Assembly: GCA_032164245.1 (NCBI GenBank)
Contig: JAVMKO010000003.1
Span: forward strand, 62,566,390 to 62,630,389
Length of the DNA: 64,000 nt
Direction of reading: 5' to 3'
From: Sternotherus odoratus
Taxonomy: Eukaryota > Chordata > Testudines > Kinosternidae
Both the position numbers and the translations under genes were made by a program. Each line of letters opens with the position of its first letter. The stretch's first letter is position 1. Positions 22,240 to 34,265 of the stretch are shown here, piece after piece. Below the pieces are notes generated by a model that saw nothing but the letters and a program-made list of their open reading frames with translations, ran no database searches and was not told the origin of the DNA.

Positions 22240-24084
22240 ATAGAAAGATTTAAAATACAGAGTGTCCCCCCACTAGGCTTAGCTTCAAAGTTACATAAAA
22301 TGGGACTAAAACTCCCTCTTAGCATAAGGAAAATTCACAAGGTAAAACAAAAGATAATCTAACATCTTCCCTTGCTTTACTTACAATTTTTGTAATTCTA
22401 GATGCTTATTTTATGTAGGGTTTTATGAGATGGATTTTCCTGCCCTGGTCCCTCTCTGTCTCCAAGTGAACATAAAGACACACACACACAACAATTCCCC
22501 CAACAGATTTGAAAGTATCTTCTTTCCTTATTGGTCATTTTGGTCAGGTGCCAACCAGGTTATTTAAGTTTCTTAACCCCTTACAGGTAAGTGATTCTGT
22601 ATCTCTGTCCAGGAGGGATTTTATATTAGGATACATACATAGCATACATAAAGGATGTTACCCTTCCCTTTATATTTATGACACAGTCTACTTCTTAAAT
22701 GTGAATAATACACATTAGTAGGACTGATTTAAAAATGGTAAACAATTTCCAGGAAAGTTTTTGAATAAAACAAAACATTCTCTTTTCCCCAAAAAATTAT
22801 ATGAACATGTTTGATTTTTCATCAAAATGAGAACTATCACTTTTCTTTTCAAATGGAATCAGGGTTGTTCAATTGAGTTCTTACCTTATTTTCCTTATGG
22901 CAAAAAAGGGGGATGACTCCTTTGGCCCCCATCCTTCAAATCCTTATAATTGGAATGAAAACACAAAATGTTTATTTTGTTTCATTTTGACAAAAAAGGA
23001 AGAAATTACAAAAAAAAATAAAAATCAAAAAGCTATTGTTCACTGATAACCAACTGTGTCTACACAATAGTTATATATTTTGATGTTTAGGTCCCTTTCT
23101 GTAATAGTTTCACTAAAAATGAATGTTATAGAATTAGTTTGTAACTAATTAACATTAGTTCCCAGTTACAGCAGAATCTCATGCTGCTTTGGTGTATAAA
23201 GGTCTTGTTCCTGCAACCACTTATGCAACGATGCATATAGGTATTTTGCTGGATCAGGACCTTATTGTAGAGTTCTGCAGAATAATTTGGTTTTATTCTG
23301 CTTCCTAAAGTCTGATTAAATGGCAGACCATCACTCTGTGGGTGAAATGCTGGTTTCATTGAAGTCAATAGCAAAATTCTTATTGACTTCAGCAATCATG
23401 AGTTCACCGTATCAGTATGGAATGTGATATTTATCAGAGCTGTGTACTTTCTCATTTTTAAAAAATATTTATTTACTCTTAAATTATCTTGTTAACAAGA
23501 GAACTTTAAATGCTGACACACAAAGTATATGTTGATTTCTGCCTTTGCCCAAAAGAAAAAAAAGTCTCTTCTTAAAGGAATGAGAATTTTGCACTAGGAA
23601 ATGTCTTAGTATTATAGTGAGTTTTACAATGAATTCTTGAATTTGGTTAGGAAAAATACATTTTAGCTAAGCAGAAATGAGAAGGAGAAACAATATGAAA
23701 CCTGGGCACAATTTAAATGACAAATACAAAATTATACATAATATATAAGTACTCTGGATATACTTTTAGGCTATGTGTATTATCTACCAATGCTTACACG
23801 TTGGGAGCATGCATCAGTAAGAAACATTTTAAATTAAAGGGATGCAAAGTGGTTGCAATGCAAATAGAGACATTGAAAAGATGATGAGGCTATTGAAAAC
23901 TGTTTAAGTGCTGCATTTTAAAATGGCATAATGTATGAAAAATCATTATGCAATTATGGGAGTCGAGCAAGATTGAATCTAATGCTCAATACAGTTACTG
24001 TTATTCTTCAATTTTAGCTTAAAGCTAGGAGAATGACAAATCTCGGTTCTTCAAATAAATTAATTTAATAATCAAGCAAACTTT
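22240..24084. other. Unassigned AT-rich sequence
   Basis: Possible weak traces of an older dispersed repeat at about 23160-23390 (catgctgctttg, gaagtcaatagc). Nothing gene-like. Confidence 0.4.
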
Positions 24085-25168
24085 GGGCTGTGGACTAATC
24101 ACAGCTAACTCATGCAATTTACTCAAAAAATGAATCACGATTTTAAAAATTAATCACGATTAATCATAGCTTTAATCACATTGAAAATGTAGGAAAACAT
24201 CCAAAAATATTTAATACATTTCAATTGAAATTCTATTGTTTAAAAATATTGATTTTTATAACAATTATATTATTTTACTATGAATATTTGCATTGTAAAA
24301 CGATAAACAAAAGAAACAGTATTTTTCAATTCACCTTGTACAAGTATTGCAATAATTTTATCATGAAAGTGCAATTTACAAATACAGATTATTTTTGTTA
24401 CATAACTGCACTCAAAAACAAAAACAATGAAAAAGTTCAAAGCCTACACGTCCACTCAGTTCTACTTCTCATTCAGCCAATCGCTAATACAAACAAATTT
24501 GTTTACATTTATGAGAGCTAATCCTGCCCACTTCTTATTTACAGTGTCACAGGAAAGTGAGAACAGGCATTCACCTGGGACTTTTATAGCCAGCATTACA
24601 ATGTATTTACGTGTCAGATGACATACGAATGTTTAGCATATCTGGTACATAAATATCTTGCAATTCTGGCTACAAAAGTCTCATGAGAACACATGTTCTC
24701 ACTTTCTGGTGACATTGTAAACAAGAAATGGGCAGCATTATCTCTCATAAATGTAAACAAATTTGTTTGTCTGAGCAATTGGCAGAACAAGAAATAGGAC
24801 TGAGTGAACGTGTAAGCTCTAAAGTTTTGCACTGTTTTGTTTCTGAGTACAGTTATTTTTTGTACATAATTCAAATTTTGCAAATTCAACTTTCATGATA
24901 AAAAGATTACACTACAGCACTTGTATTAGGTGAATTGAAAATAGAATTATTTTGTTTTTATAGTGCAAATATTTGTAATAAAAATAAATATAAAGTGAGC
25001 ACTGTACACTTTGTATTCTGTCATCATTGAAATCAATACATTTGAAAATGTAGAAAACCTCCAAAATAATTATATAGTATTGTATTATTGTTTACCAGCC
25101 TGATTTATCATGATATTTTTTTAAATCCTGTGATTAATCACAATTAATTTATTTAGTCCCTTGACACT
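24085..25168. mobile_element. Complete long palindromic DNA element, about 1.08 kb
   Basis: Two arms of about 500 bp are inverted copies of each other and meet near 24605. Examples are tttgaaaatgtag (25042) against cattgaaaatgtaggaaaac (24180), and caaatttgtttacatttatg (24495) against cataaatgtaaacaaatttg (24748). The ends carry repeated ttaatcacgattaatca-like words. The left tip is gggctgtgga and the right tip cccttgacac. Minus-strand and plus-strand ORFs of 91-98 codons in each arm are mirror images of one another and of no recognised family. Confidence 0.8.
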
Positions 25169-26206
25169 AATTCAAACCATTTTGTGAAGATCATGCTTTG
25201 CAGGATTATGACTTCTGTCACTATTCCAGATCCGAAGATAATACTGTATCTGCTTATGTGATATTTTCCTATAGAATTGTCCTGAAGAATCTTAGTAGTT
25301 TGAAGAATTGCAAATAAGATATGCTTGTATTATAAAGCCCTTTTAATTAATAGAATCTCAGAGAATTTCTGCTAAAAGCTATCAGTATGATAATGTTTTG
25401 TGAATAGTTTATATTGCACCATTCTCATAAACCAAGGCAAATTTTCAATAGAGAAAATATTTTTCTCACAACACAAAGGCATGCAAATCTTCTTGCTGCA
25501 CTTGCTTTTAGAAGCCGTCATATTATACATTACACTTTAGAAAAGGTAACGTTATTAGGCTGCATTTTTGTGCTGTGTCTCTGAAAGTCTTCTTTTCATT
25601 TTGTGCTATAACATGGCATTGAGCATCAGGTAAGGCTTTTGAGCTGAAAGTCCCTAGATTTGCAGCTTTGGACTAGTGGCAGGCTTTTCTCAGTGGGAAG
25701 CCAACTCAGGCAATTTAGTCTTAAAGGAGCTCAAATTTGTTGACCTTCAGTTCACACTGTAGAGCCTATTTACAGAGCTTTTAAGGAGCAGTAGGGGTGA
25801 ATTGGTAGAGTCTTAGGTGTTGGGAGTGGTTTGCAAGACATTATGTTAGCTTAGGTTCATTTTTTATAAAGTGCTTTCATTACACGTACTCAAGGTTTTT
25901 GGAAGGCACACTATAAAAATCAGGGGCGAAAAGGCAAATTTGCTACCATGTATTTTAAATTAAAAGTATGTTTCTTCAATAGTTAGTTTATTGAAGTACC
26001 CCCTTTCTGCCCAGTGTTTTCCCAGAATTAATTCTTTGGTTTTAATACTCCACACTAAGCACTGATGAACCAAAGCATTCAGACACTTGACTAATATTTT
26101 GTAGAAGAAACATCTGTAATATTAGAAATTTGGTGAGGAGGGTTTGAATCCCATCCCTGACATACCTTTGCGTTATGGCTTTGGACAAGTCAACATAATC
26201 TGTATC
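25169..26206. other. Unassigned AT-rich sequence
   Basis: No gene or recognised repeat was seen. Confidence 0.45.
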
Positions 26207-26400
26207 ATAGGGCTTGTCCTCACTATGGAGCTAAACTGGCATTGCTACATTCGATGCAGTGGCATTGATTTAACAGATCTAATGAAGACACACTCAATGG
26301 GAGAGCGCTCTTCCATCAATTTCTGTACTCCACTTCAATGAGTGGTGGAAGCAATGTCAGCGGGAGAGTGTCTCCCATCAATAGAGCATAGTGTGGACAA
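26207..26400. repeat. MITE-like repeat, 'agggcttgtc' family
   Basis: Starts tagggcttgtcctcacta, with a middle of gatgcagtggcattgattt and gggagagcgctcttccatca, and ends catagtgtggacaatat, roughly inverse to the start. It resembles the start of the 40241-40515 element and of 35786, and is a common sauropsid layout. Confidence 0.5.
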
Positions 26401-27410
26401 TATTGAAAATTCATCTAGTTGAAAGTGTTCCAACTGGTTCTACCTGAAAACTTTCTCCCAAGACTGATTTTTGGGCAAAATTTTCTTTTATGTTGAAAAA
26501 ATATATTTTTAATCTGAGAATTGGGGCTGAGACCACCCAGTGCTGTTAAGTGGCAGGCACAATAAAGAGTGATAAGCTCACTGCTTTACCTTATCTATAA
26601 TGCTAGTACTGTACTAACATTGCTCTCTGTTAGTGAGCCATGTCCATTCAAGTACAATCAAAATAAAAATTGTTCCACAATTAACTAAAATGTTTTGATT
26701 GAGAACTTCATTAATAGATCAAAATTCTGCCTCATTGGAACCAATGGGAGTTTTATCATTGATTTCAATGAGTCTAGAAGTTCATCCACACTATTTATAT
26801 TAACCCATTTAAGCTGATTTGCACATTAAAATTGAAGATACATGTGCAACCCAAGCCCCTTACAAGACAAAGGGGATCCTGCTGTGTAGCCCTCAGAGCC
26901 CCATTAAAATTCATGGGCACATGCATTTTGATCTCACTTTTTTTCAGTTTCTAAAAACCTAAAGAAGAACAATGACGCTCAATTTCAACATAGTGGGAGT
27001 CACAGCTTTCACGGTGTCTCTATATCAGGTCTGCATGCTTGAAGTTATCTTTAGACATTTCTCTTTCTGCCTTAATTGAAATGAGCTTTCTAACACAGAT
27101 ACATGAATAATTTCATTAAAAAGTACAAATAATTAAAGAAAAATCTCCCTTATTACAAGCCCTCCTTTCAGTGTTAGAGCATTATGGGGCCTTGTGAGTG
27201 CAGTACATTAAGCAGAAAGATCACATCTAAAACTGACATTAGCTAAATGTGCTCAAATCTTTTATTAGGCTCAAGTGACAACATACATCAATTTATTTAA
27301 GGTCTTCCCCCCCCCCCCATCATCTATTGGTTTAAGTAGAACAACAAAGGATTTAACTAGCATCAGAAATCCCAGTAACTCAGCATCTACTCAATTACCT
27401 CAAGAAATAC
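26401..27410. other. Unassigned AT-rich sequence
   Basis: No gene or recognised repeat was seen. A run of 14 C lies at about 27307-27320. Confidence 0.45.
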
Positions 27411-27449
27411 ATCCTATTTAATAATCGGCTAGAAAAGTTTGTGTGAAGC

Positions 27450-27531
27450 CGTCATGCGCAGTAGAGACGGCCCAGACTAACGGCATGCTGGGAGCTGTAG
27501 CATGCTGTGAGGTGTAGTTCAGCAGCACAAC
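27450..27531 (+). promoter_or_regulatory. Promoter-like segment with tandem ZNF143/THAP11-type motifs
   Basis: gcatgctgggagctgtagc (27483-27501) matches the vertebrate SBF/ZNF143-THAP11 promoter motif, usually written as ACTACAATTCCCAGCATGC on the other strand, except at about three positions. A second, weaker copy, gcatgctgtgaggtgtagt (27500-27518), overlaps its end with a 17-bp offset. catgcgcagt at 27454-27463 resembles an NRF1 half-site. An ATG (atggcctcc) follows at 27532. No TATA box is visible, as is usual for this promoter class. Confidence 0.6.
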
Positions 27532-27783
27532 ATGGCCTCCGTGCGTACGCCGCTGAGGGGGAAGCAGGGTCTGGATCAGGGGCCTAGGGCAGGAGGGTGG
27601 CTGGGTGCAATAGGCGCAGGCAGGGGGCTCTGGCCGGGCGGGGCGCGGGAAGGGGGCACTGGGCTGGCGGAGCGGAGGCGCCCGGGCACGGCCCGGCCAG
27701 CTGCGCCCAGCCTAGCCGGGGCCTTGGAGTGGGTGGGAGGGGAGGCTGAACGAGTGGGGGGCTGTGAGGGGAGGGGAGGCTGA
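27532..27783 (+). pseudogene. ATG-led ORF downstream of the promoter-like segment (possible captured first exon)
   Basis: Encodes 83 residues beginning MASVRTPLRGKQGLDQGP, then turns Gly/Arg/Glu-rich as it enters the G-rich minisatellite. The start lies 13 bases after the second ZNF143-type motif, a plausible 5' UTR/first-exon layout. I do not recognise the protein. A possible splice donor, ggtctggat near 27569 or ggtggctggg near 27596, is only suggestive. Most of the ORF length could be due to G-rich composition, because three ORFs of 82-105 codons are open on the minus strand over the same interval. Confidence 0.3.
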
Positions 27784-27990
27784 ATGAACGGGGGGCGTGG
27801 GGGGAGGGGGGCTGAACGAGCAGGGGGGACAATGGGGGGGAGGCTGAATGAGCGGGGGGGAGGGCCGTGGGGGGAAGAGGGGAGGCTGAACAAGCAGGGG
27901 GGCCGTGGGGGGGAGGGGAGGGGTGGCTGAACGAGTGGGGGGGCTGAGCAGGGGGCGCGCTTGGTGGGGGGGCTTGGAGTGGGGGGGGCT
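27740..27990. repeat. G-rich imperfect minisatellite
   Basis: About seven to nine degenerate units of 30-45 bp, each with gaggctgaa(c/t)gag(t/c) followed by a G run. The unit seems to have expanded from the 3' part of the captured GC-rich segment. Confidence 0.8.
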
Positions 27991-28043
27991 GAGCGGGGGG
28001 GGGGGCATTACTGTTGGCCTGTGTCCACGGGCTTTTACACTAG

Positions 28044-28868
28044 TATAGTATATTCGTCAACAGGTATAGGACTAATGTAATAATTATTATGATAATTATG
28101 GGCTAAATTGTGACTTTGACACAAGCCCCCTGTACGGGGGAGTGCATTGTTATACTACCTCGGTGACAGCTCAGCAAGTCACAATCTGCCTCCCAATTTC
28201 TTGCAGCTAAGTGATGTGCGTTAGAATATACTCTGCACTAGCTCTATACCTGAAATAACATGTATCACAAAGCTGCAATGCCCAGTTCATTGGGGTTTAG
28301 ATGCCCCCTTCCCATTTCTATGTGCGGACGTGCTTTGGAGAGGGAGCAGTGGTTCTGAAGATATTTTTTCCCACCTCCTTGCATTACTTTCTACCTAATG
28401 TATGCCGCCGCCTCCCCCCCATGTGAGCATAAAGTGCACCTACCAACAGACCTATACTTATCACAGTAAGTTAAGTGCAAAAAGTAATTGCATTATCAAG
28501 CACCTACCTCCATGGTTCCAGGTATCAACATTTTTGTAGTGGTCCTCATAAAATCACCTCCCCAATCTACAAACATATGAAGGCATAGAGGTCCCTATGT
28601 GGGCCTTGTTTCTGTCACCCGACTGAGCAACTGAAACCTTTCAAGCAGGATAATGAAGTAATAAATTATTACCAATAACTACTCCTGTTTATGCAGGACT
28701 ATTGATGTTAACAAATAAATATAGGTTTTTGTCTAAAGAACAGACAATCATGTGAATAGAAACATCTTGAAATACGTTTTCATAATTAATAAATAAGAGG
28801 TATGAACATGGTCAAACCAATCAGCTATTTAGAACATGAATGAATGTGTGGAGCATTGGTACAAGTCA
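28044..28868. other. Unassigned sequence
   Basis: No gene or recognised repeat was seen. Confidence 0.4.
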
Positions 28869-28869
28869 C

Positions 28870-29620
28870 AAAAGTACTTAGGCACATAAGTCCTGTTTTT
28901 AGGCACCTAGGTCCTATTTTCAGATGCCACTTCAATCCACAAAAGTCCTGATTAATTGTCTTTTAACCCTGTAGGTACCTAAACTTGGCAACTAAGTTTT
29001 TGCCACGGGGCAACAGTAGCTTTGCTCCAGGTACCTATTTCCTGCCTGAGCCCCAGAGTGATTCAGAAACTGGGGAAGATAGACATCTGGTCACATAATT
29101 GTGATCTTGTGGACATGCTCGTGCATTGGGCCCTTAAGGGGACTTCCCACAAAACAACAGGGTAGGCGAGGGGTGAGGAGAAGGCTCTCCATTATAACCT
29201 TAGCTTAGTGTATAAGATATTCACCCAGGATGTGGGGAGATTGCTGGTTCAAGTTGAATAGAGATCTGACATCTGTCTGGTGAGAGCCCTACATATCAGC
29301 TTGCTTTTTGAAATTAGGTCATCTTAGAGCACGCTTACCGGATCAGGTCCCAAATGTGACATAGGTGGCCGGACACCTGTCTTCCTTCACTAAGCTGAGA
29401 CAGGCACCTCCCTGCAGCCTGGAGCCCCTCTGGTAAGCATCTCTGATTGGCTAGCTTGAGTGACTTCCCAGCTAGTGTGTTGGCTTTGTGGATCAATTTC
29501 TCAGTTACCTGGTCCTTGAATAGGATGGTTAGGTACCTAAATGAGGCTTTGTGGATTCCACTGTTGTTTCCATGATTTTCTAGGTGCCTAAATGTTAGGC
29601 ATTGAAAAGCTCAGCATCAC
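28870..29620 (+). repeat. Interspersed repeat with tRNA-like core, copy 3
   Basis: At 29200-29262 the sequence ttagcttagtgtataagata, ttcacccaggatgtgggg and gctggttcaagttg resembles a tRNA-derived SINE core with A and B boxes. The flanks (aggcacctaggtcctatttt, ggtacctaaatgaggctttg, gtggattccactgttg) are related to sequence around 4780 and 18990-19190. Confidence 0.5.
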
Positions 29621-29631
29621 ATTGCCCAAGT

Positions 29632-29957
29632 CAGGGATCGGCAACCTTTGGCACACAGCCCATCAGGGAAATCCACCGGGATGCTTTGTTTACCTGCAGC
29701 GTCCACAGGTTTGGCCTATTGAAATTCCCACTGGTTGTGGTTCACCATCCCAGGCCAATGGGGGGCTATGGGAAGCAGAAGCCAGCACATCCCTTAGCCT
29801 GCGCTGCTTCCCGCAGTCCCTCTTGGCCTGGAATGGCGAACTGTGGCCAATGGGAGCTGCAATCACCCAAACCTGTGGACGTTACAGGTAAACAAATTGT
29901 CCCAGCCCATGAGCAGATTTCCCTGATGGGCTGCATGCCAAAGGTTGCCGATGTCTC
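29632..29957. mobile_element. Palindromic hAT MITE, 326 bp
   Basis: Starts cagggatcggcaacctttgg and ends with the inverse ccaaaggttgccgatgtctc (decayed last bases). The two halves are inverted copies: gtttacctgcagcgtccaca against tgtggacgttacaggtaaac, and aggccaatggggg near 29752 against its inverse near 29825. Flanks gcccaagt (29624-29631) and acctaagt (29958-29965) match at six of eight positions, an aged hAT TSD. I recognise this as a very abundant turtle/sauropsid MITE. The ORFs of 81-162 codons across it are not genes. Confidence 0.85.
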
Positions 29958-29965
29958 ACCTAAGT

Positions 29966-31866
29966 CCCTTTCTGAATCTGGGACCCAGTCTTGCACTGGC
30001 ATAGTGAGCATTCAACTTCTAAATTTCAGTGGAAATCCAGCCCAGGCTGGTAATAAGTTATGTAACCAAAAGTTATTGCCAGGTGTCTGATGGCTATCCT
30101 ATAGACTGTATGAATTGAACTGATGATCTCAGTCCATTTCCTGCTGGACTGGTGACCACAACATGAAACCATCATCACAATTGACACTAATTAGCACCCT
30201 TATTTGTAGTCTCAGCAAAGAGACCAGGACTGAACAAACTTGGAGACAGAATTATCCTGCCAGGCTTCTCCAGGACAGGCTTGCAAGATACAGTTGCACA
30301 GGGAAGCTTGTTTGACATTGGACATCCTGTATTTCTTCTATGGATAACAACTACAGTCTCCAAGTTAAAAAAATAAAAATAAATCTGGACTAGGATTTAA
30401 TGACGCGCCTAAAAGAATTAGGCACCAAACTTCCATTTAAAAATCCTTTTTGCAAATCTCACCCTATGGGGGTTAACAAACATGAAAAATTCACTTAAAA
30501 GAAGCAGCAGGAGAAAGTGCTGCATAAATTATTCAAATGTAATACATGGCAATTCATTTCAATAGGTTATATTTATTCATAACTATTATAGATGGATGCT
30601 ATTCTTTTTTCGGAAAAAAGTTTTCCAGGATGCTGAGTTTGCTGGAATCAGTACATGTACAACTACTGAGAAAAGAACACCTATAATAAAAGGCATGGAC
30701 TATACAACTTGTGACTTTACTATGCAGTAAAAATATTAGGTCTTGTAATAGTCAATCAGTGTTGATTTGATTAACTTTTTTTTTTACAACAGAAAGCAGG
30801 CCAAAGCCCACAGCGCACTGCCAAAAGCTGAGATACCGCTAAAATTGAGCTAGGAATAAAACCATTTTTTTTCCTAAATAGTGATTAGAGTGGAAGATTA
30901 GCCACTCTGGGATTTTTCAGTCCGCAGTAACAGATGGCTAAGTTAGTGATGAGCCACTGAGGGGGCTGAAGAGTTGATTAGCAAGACTGACTGAATGCAT
31001 GAATCCAGAAATTGGCAGACTGCCTGGTAAAAGCAGTGACCCATCACTTTACTAAGTCTTTAAAATATTAAGTGGACAATTCTCTCCTGAAGAAAATGTT
31101 TTCTTTTCCAAAAGTTTTGAAGTGGAACCTATTACACAATACTCATTTCTGTTTACTTTGAGTATTTTTTTCCTTTCTCCCTATATCATTTTAGTGTGTG
31201 CTTTAATATTCACAAAGGATTGAGTTTGATTGCATTAGACATACCTTTTTTTTCCCTTTCAAACAACAACAGCTTGGCTTCAGTTTCTGTGACAAGAGGT
31301 CGCCTTAATCATCTGAAGAGAAGGCAATTGGCATTGTTTGTTTTCAATATTGATCTCAATGAAGCAATTGACAGTGTGTATATTTTTGGACAGTACTGGC
31401 CTCAGCTAAGAGCTAAAACCACTGAAAGTTAACAAAAGAAGTGCAGTCTCTTATTCAAGACTGAAAAAAGGCTTAGATCATTAGGGGGCTGACTTCAAAG
31501 ATCTCTTACTCATTTAGCATCAAATTCTACCATCTTTTCTCAGTTGAGTACTGCTTTAGACCCATAGATTACTTTCATTTTAGTAAAGTACTGCTGAGTA
31601 TGATGATAGCAGAATCTGATCTTTGGAAAATGTTAATATTGTCTTCATTGAGGAAAATTTGGTAGTACCAGGGGACAGGACTGAGCCAACCCTTCAGGGT
31701 GTATCAATTGCTGTTAACCAAATCACTTAATATCTTTGCTCCCTTTCTAATGTACCATGCAAATGAATAGCAATCTATCAAAGGTTAAATAATTGCAATA
31801 ATGTGGGATTTTATTTTTTTGCCATTGGAGTTTTATCATTTCAGTGAGAGCAAGATTAGGCTTATG
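29966..31866. other. Unassigned sequence
   Basis: Mixed AT-rich sequence. Possible old repeat around 30090-30340 (gactggtgaccacaacatg), not assigned. No gene-like feature. Confidence 0.4.
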
Positions 31867-31867
31867 G

Positions 31868-31900
31868 CAGTGATTCTCAAACTTTTGCATAATGCAGAGC
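31868..31900 (+). repeat. hAT-like terminal fragment
   Basis: cagtgattctcaaacttttg resembles the hAT end also seen at 13666. I could not find the partner end. Confidence 0.4.
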
Positions 31901-32916
31901 TACTAGAGCTGCGTGAAAAAGAAATATATTGGCAACCAGAGAAGGATCATATTTTCACTAAAGTTGCAAAAAGCTGAGCATTTTATCTATAGTTATTTTC
32001 CACAAAATAGACTTTTAGAATAAGAATATTTCCATTTTACACGTGTGCATACACACAGTCTTCCCCCCCTCACACACAACACACTCCCTGTCATATTGCA
32101 TCCCTCTTCCCCCATTTGAAAAGCACGCTGCAGCCACTTGCACTCTGTGACACTACAAGAGCTGCTAATGTGGCCACACCACTGCGCTTGCAGCTGACAG
32201 TGTGAACGCATGGCAGTGCTTTCCCTGCTGCTGTCTCCAAGGGCTGATTTAACTCCCGGCATTCACATCTGCAAGTGTAGCAATAGCCAAAAAAAAAAAA
32301 AAACCCACCACACCTTTAACCAAAATAGTTATACTGGTATAAGTTTATTTAAATTTTAGACCAGGACTCAGTCTGGCCATGACTGGGGAGGCCACGGACT
32401 GTCAAGTGCAAAATACCTATCCAAAGGATATCTCCCTGGGTATGAAATTGAAGATGGCCAGCCTTGTAGTTCATGAAAAGTAAACTTTGATTCCCCATCC
32501 CTACTAGCCTACAACTCTTCCAGTTTATTAGCAGTGAGTAAAAATAGCTACCTTTCTATCTAACTCACTTTCCAGATGAGCCAGGTAAATGTGATAGAGG
32601 CTTTCAATTTTCCTTCTGCTGGGAGTGCTCCTAATTTACCAGCCTACTTGAAGTCAGGCCAAGAGGCTTGTATCCTCTCCTGAATCAACACTTTCTGCAA
32701 ATAATTGATCCATTTGGCCCATCACTTGTTACTCACCTATCTGGTGTGTGTGCCACTGTCCACTCTGACACTGTACTGAACCTTTAGAAGCTGAGCATGG
32801 TCATGAGAATTAATGGGCTTGGCATGTCAAAGTAACTACAGCCTCTGAACAAAAAAAACCCACCCCGAGCAGTTTACCTTGCACAACCTTGAAAAATGAA
32901 TAGGAAATAGGGTTAA

Positions 32917-33130
32917 GATTAGCAGCTGTGTTAGTCTGTATCCATAAATAAATTGAGGAAGACTTTGTAGCACCTTAGAGACTAACCAGTTTATTTCAGC
33001 ATACGCTTTCGTGGGCTATAGCCCACTTGTTACTTGCATCCGATGAAGTGGGCTATAGCCCATGAAAGCTTATGCTGAAATAAACTAGTTAGTCTCTAAG
33101 GTGCTACAAAGTCTTCCTCATCTTATTTAT
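32917..33130. repeat. Hairpin retroposon, copy 1 (both arms present)
   Basis: The arms are inverted copies: aagactttgtagcaccttag and gagactaac near 32959 against gttagtctctaaggtgctac and aaagtcttcc near 33090. They meet at a central gcccactt...aagtgggc region near 33023-33056. The left tip retains agcagctgtgttagtctg, the family's usual end. Possible TSD: gaaatagggttaa (32904-32916) and gaaataggatgtaa (33131-33144). Confidence 0.75.
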
Positions 33131-33184
33131 GAAATAGGATGTAATTTAGTAGTCCAAAGGAACTAATAACAAGAATTTTTGCTA

Positions 33185-34262
33185 TAAACAAGGGATGTAT
33201 CAGCTGAAAGCGTCAGAGGAGGAGAAAGATGTGGGTATATTGGTTGATCACAGGAGGACTATGAGCTGCCAGTGTGTGATGCAGCCTTGAAAAAGGCTAA
33301 TACAGGCTATATCAGGTGAGATGTTTCCAGTACAGCTAGGGAACTGTTAGTACCATTGTACAAGACACTGGTGAGACCTCATCTGGAATACTCTGTGCAA
33401 TTCTGGTCTCCCATGTTTAAGAAGAATTCAATCTGAAACAGGTACAGAGAGGGGCTACTATAATGAGCTGATTAATGGAAAAGCAACCTTAAGAGAGAAC
33501 AGTCAAAGCTTGGCTTGTTTAGCTTAACCAAAAGAAGGCTGAGGGGAAGGTATGATCTCTTTCTATAAATAGATGACAGGGCTAACTACCAGGCAAAAAG
33601 AGGAGTTATTTAAATTAAGTGCCAATGTGGACATAAAAACAAATACGTGTAAACTGACCATCGACAAGTTTAGGCTTGACATTAGACAAAGGTTTCTAAC
33701 CATCAGAGGAATGAAGTTCTGGAACAGCCTTGCAAGGGGAACAGTAGGTGATAAAATCATTACTGGCTTCAAGACTGACCTTGATACATTGATAGAGGGG
33801 ATGGTATGGTGAGTTTGCCTAGAATGGCATGTGGCCCATTGGCTACTACCATACCTGCCCATTGAGTACTGCCAACTGCTGGAGCCAGGACACTAGATGG
33901 GGAGGGCTCTGAGTTACTACAGAAAATTCTTTCCCAGGTACCTGCCTGGTGGGTCTGGGCCACCTGCTTGGGGTCTGACTGATTGCCATATTTGGGGTCA
34001 GCAAGGAATTTTCCCCAGGATCAGATAGGCAGGGAACCTGAAGGGGGAGGGTTGCTGTCCTCGGTAGCATGGGGAACAGGCCACTTGCAGGTTTAAAGTA
34101 GCGTAAGTGGTGAATTCTCTGTAAATTGAAGTCTTTAAACCATGATTTGACGACTTCAGTAACTCAGCCAGAGGTCAGGGGGAGCTTTTGTGGCCTGCAA
34201 TATGCAGGAGGTCAGATTAGATGATCACAAAATGGTCCTGTTTGACTTTACTGTCTATTACA
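33185..34262 (+). pseudogene. CR1 LINE, end of ORF2 and 3' UTR, plus strand
   Basis: The DNA follows the order of a turtle-type CR1: ggactatgagctgccagtgt, aaaaaggctaatacaggc, gtgagacctcatctggaata, agcttggcttgtttagctta, aaccatcagagga, then 3' UTR words (ttgccatatttggggtcagc, aggaggtcagattagatgat). The ORF at 33573-33812 gives KFRLDIRQRFLTIRGMKFWN then SLARGTV and GFKTDLDTL. This is the …RFL…WNSL…FK..LD motif of the extreme C terminus of CR1/L2 ORF2. Upstream reading is broken by stops and frameshifts, so the copy is dead and 5' truncated. Confidence 0.82.
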
Positions 34263-34265
34263 CCT

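Larger units (their letters stand above)
27412..28043 (+). mobile_element. Helitron of a second family, carrying a promoter-like insert
   Basis: The 5' end TCCTATTTAATAATCGGC follows a host A and resembles the 5' end of vertebrate HeliBat-type Helitrons as I remember it. The 3' end has a hairpin cctgtg/cacggg at about 28017-28030, an 8-base spacer and CTAG, followed by a host T at 28044. Between them lies GC-rich DNA unlike the flanks: a promoter-like segment (27450-27531), an ATG-led 83-codon ORF (27532-27783), and a G-rich minisatellite (27740-27990, units around ggggaggctgaacgagtg). No Rep/helicase is encoded, so it would be non-autonomous. The ends are short and the family assignment is inferred. 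Confidence 0.65.

Noticed and set aside
29602..30090. 162-codon ORF
   Set aside because: It runs through a palindromic hAT MITE and ends in unrelated sequence.
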